Part shown: positions 63,588 to 64,000 of the stretch, piece by piece
How positions within the stretch are numbered: the first letter of the stretch is position 1
Layout: every line of letters starts with the position of its first letter
Assembly: GCA_009602735.1 (NCBI GenBank)
Contig: WELA01006414.1
Span: 68,513-132,512 of the forward strand
Direction of reading: 5' to 3'
Origin: Mesotaenium endlicherianum
Taxonomy: Eukaryota; Streptophyta; Zygnematophyceae; Zygnematales; Mesotaeniaceae
DNA: 64,000 bases
Position numbers and translations under genes: made by a program
The notes under the pieces: model-generated
Database searches by the model: none
Seen by the model: the letters and a program-made list of their open reading frames with translations, nothing else
Told to the model about the DNA's origin: nothing

Positions 63588-64000
63588 TGACTCAATTATC
63601 TAAATTCAAGAGGAAAAGGAGAGTGCACGAGGCGCAGGCGGAGTACAAGGAGTTCCATGGCGACATCGAATTTTCCTCCATCTCTTCTTGAGAATAAGAG
63701 CGACTCCGACTACAGCGGGATGGTCAAAAGAGGAAGGAGGAGGAAGAACAGGCCAAGCTGAGACAGGAGGAGCAAGACAGAAAAGTTGCAGAGGAAGCCA
63801 AGAAGGCGGAGGAACAAAGGTTGGCTGAGGAGAAGCGCAAGCAGCAGGCTGAGGAGGAACAGAGGAGAATCATAAGCTACCGCTACACGATGATGGGCAA
63901 GGGCTTTGATCTTTTGGAGGAAGCCTTCAAGTACGCCCAAAGAAGTCGAAGTGAGTCACAGAGGGACATACTGCAGGGGGAAGGGGAGACGGCCCAAAGG
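63588..64000 (+). pseudogene. Element G extra ORF (second type), start only
   Basis: Shows HEAQAEYKEFHGDIE, a Lys/Glu/Gln-rich coiled coil (EEAKKAEEQRLAEEKRKQQ) and SYRYTMMGKGFDLLEEAFKY before the window ends. It is broken, and the remainder lies outside. Confidence 0.85.

Larger units (their letters stand above)
59061..64000 (+). mobile_element. Element G: broken chromovirus, second subfamily, runs off the right edge
   Basis: On the plus strand: gag from its capsid part (59061 to about 59755; zinc knuckle CYHCQQLGHYREQC), the UUUAAAA heptamer (59721-59727), pol (to about 63066), TGTCA spacer (63251-63335) and the beginning of the extra ORF (about 63588-64000). The 5' LTR and the first part of gag are absent at the F junction. 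Many breaks are present. Confidence 0.9.

Overview
The window reads as nuclear DNA of a streptophyte (a land plant or a charophyte alga). The evidence is a multi-exon MAP kinase with the plant group-D TDY activation loop, a plant-like folylpolyglutamate synthase, short GT-AG introns, and Ty3/gypsy chromoviruses primed by initiator tRNA-Met. The species cannot be fixed from the sequence.

Gene-bearing part (1 to about 13.1 kb). A folylpolyglutamate synthase gene runs leftward and leaves the window at base 1. It is divergent, across 1.64 kb, from a ten-exon MAP kinase running rightward (4735-9587). The large sixth intron of the kinase carries four near-identical 189-bp tandem units that end three bases before the splice acceptor. 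A convergent leftward gene of unknown function (11481-13141) has a Cys/His-rich front part and a glutamine-rich tail. No pathway link between the three is visible. From 13.1 to 16.3 kb there is little beyond short repeats and one uncertain reading frame.

Transposon part (about 16.3-64 kb). An old leftward Ty3/gypsy element (called B here) is split into pieces between about 16.3 and 38.8 kb by later arrivals. These are: element A (16587-25385), an apparently whole chromovirus with 722-bp LTRs and a 5-bp target duplication; a partial LTR; a 6.16-kb non-LTR block (27078-33233) flanked by an 8-bp direct repeat; and element C (33922-37871), a shortened relative of A with its own 5-bp duplication. 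The block holds a decayed cytosine-5 DNA methyltransferase and leucine-rich-repeat-like frames. From 41.9 kb to the right edge lie four broken relatives in alternating orientation: D (-), E (+), F (-) and G (+, running off the window).

The most notable features are these. (1) The chromovirus lineage carries an additional large reading frame downstream of pol: 566 residues in A, with a coiled coil, a conserved core, an acidic stretch and an Arg/Ser-rich tail. It is recognisable in both subfamilies. (2) Gag and pol sit in different frames, with a UUUAAAA -1 slippery heptamer conserved in A, F and G. (3) The pol/extra-ORF spacer holds a second polypurine tract and clustered TGTCA motifs. (4) A methyltransferase-bearing block has inserted inside an old retroelement.
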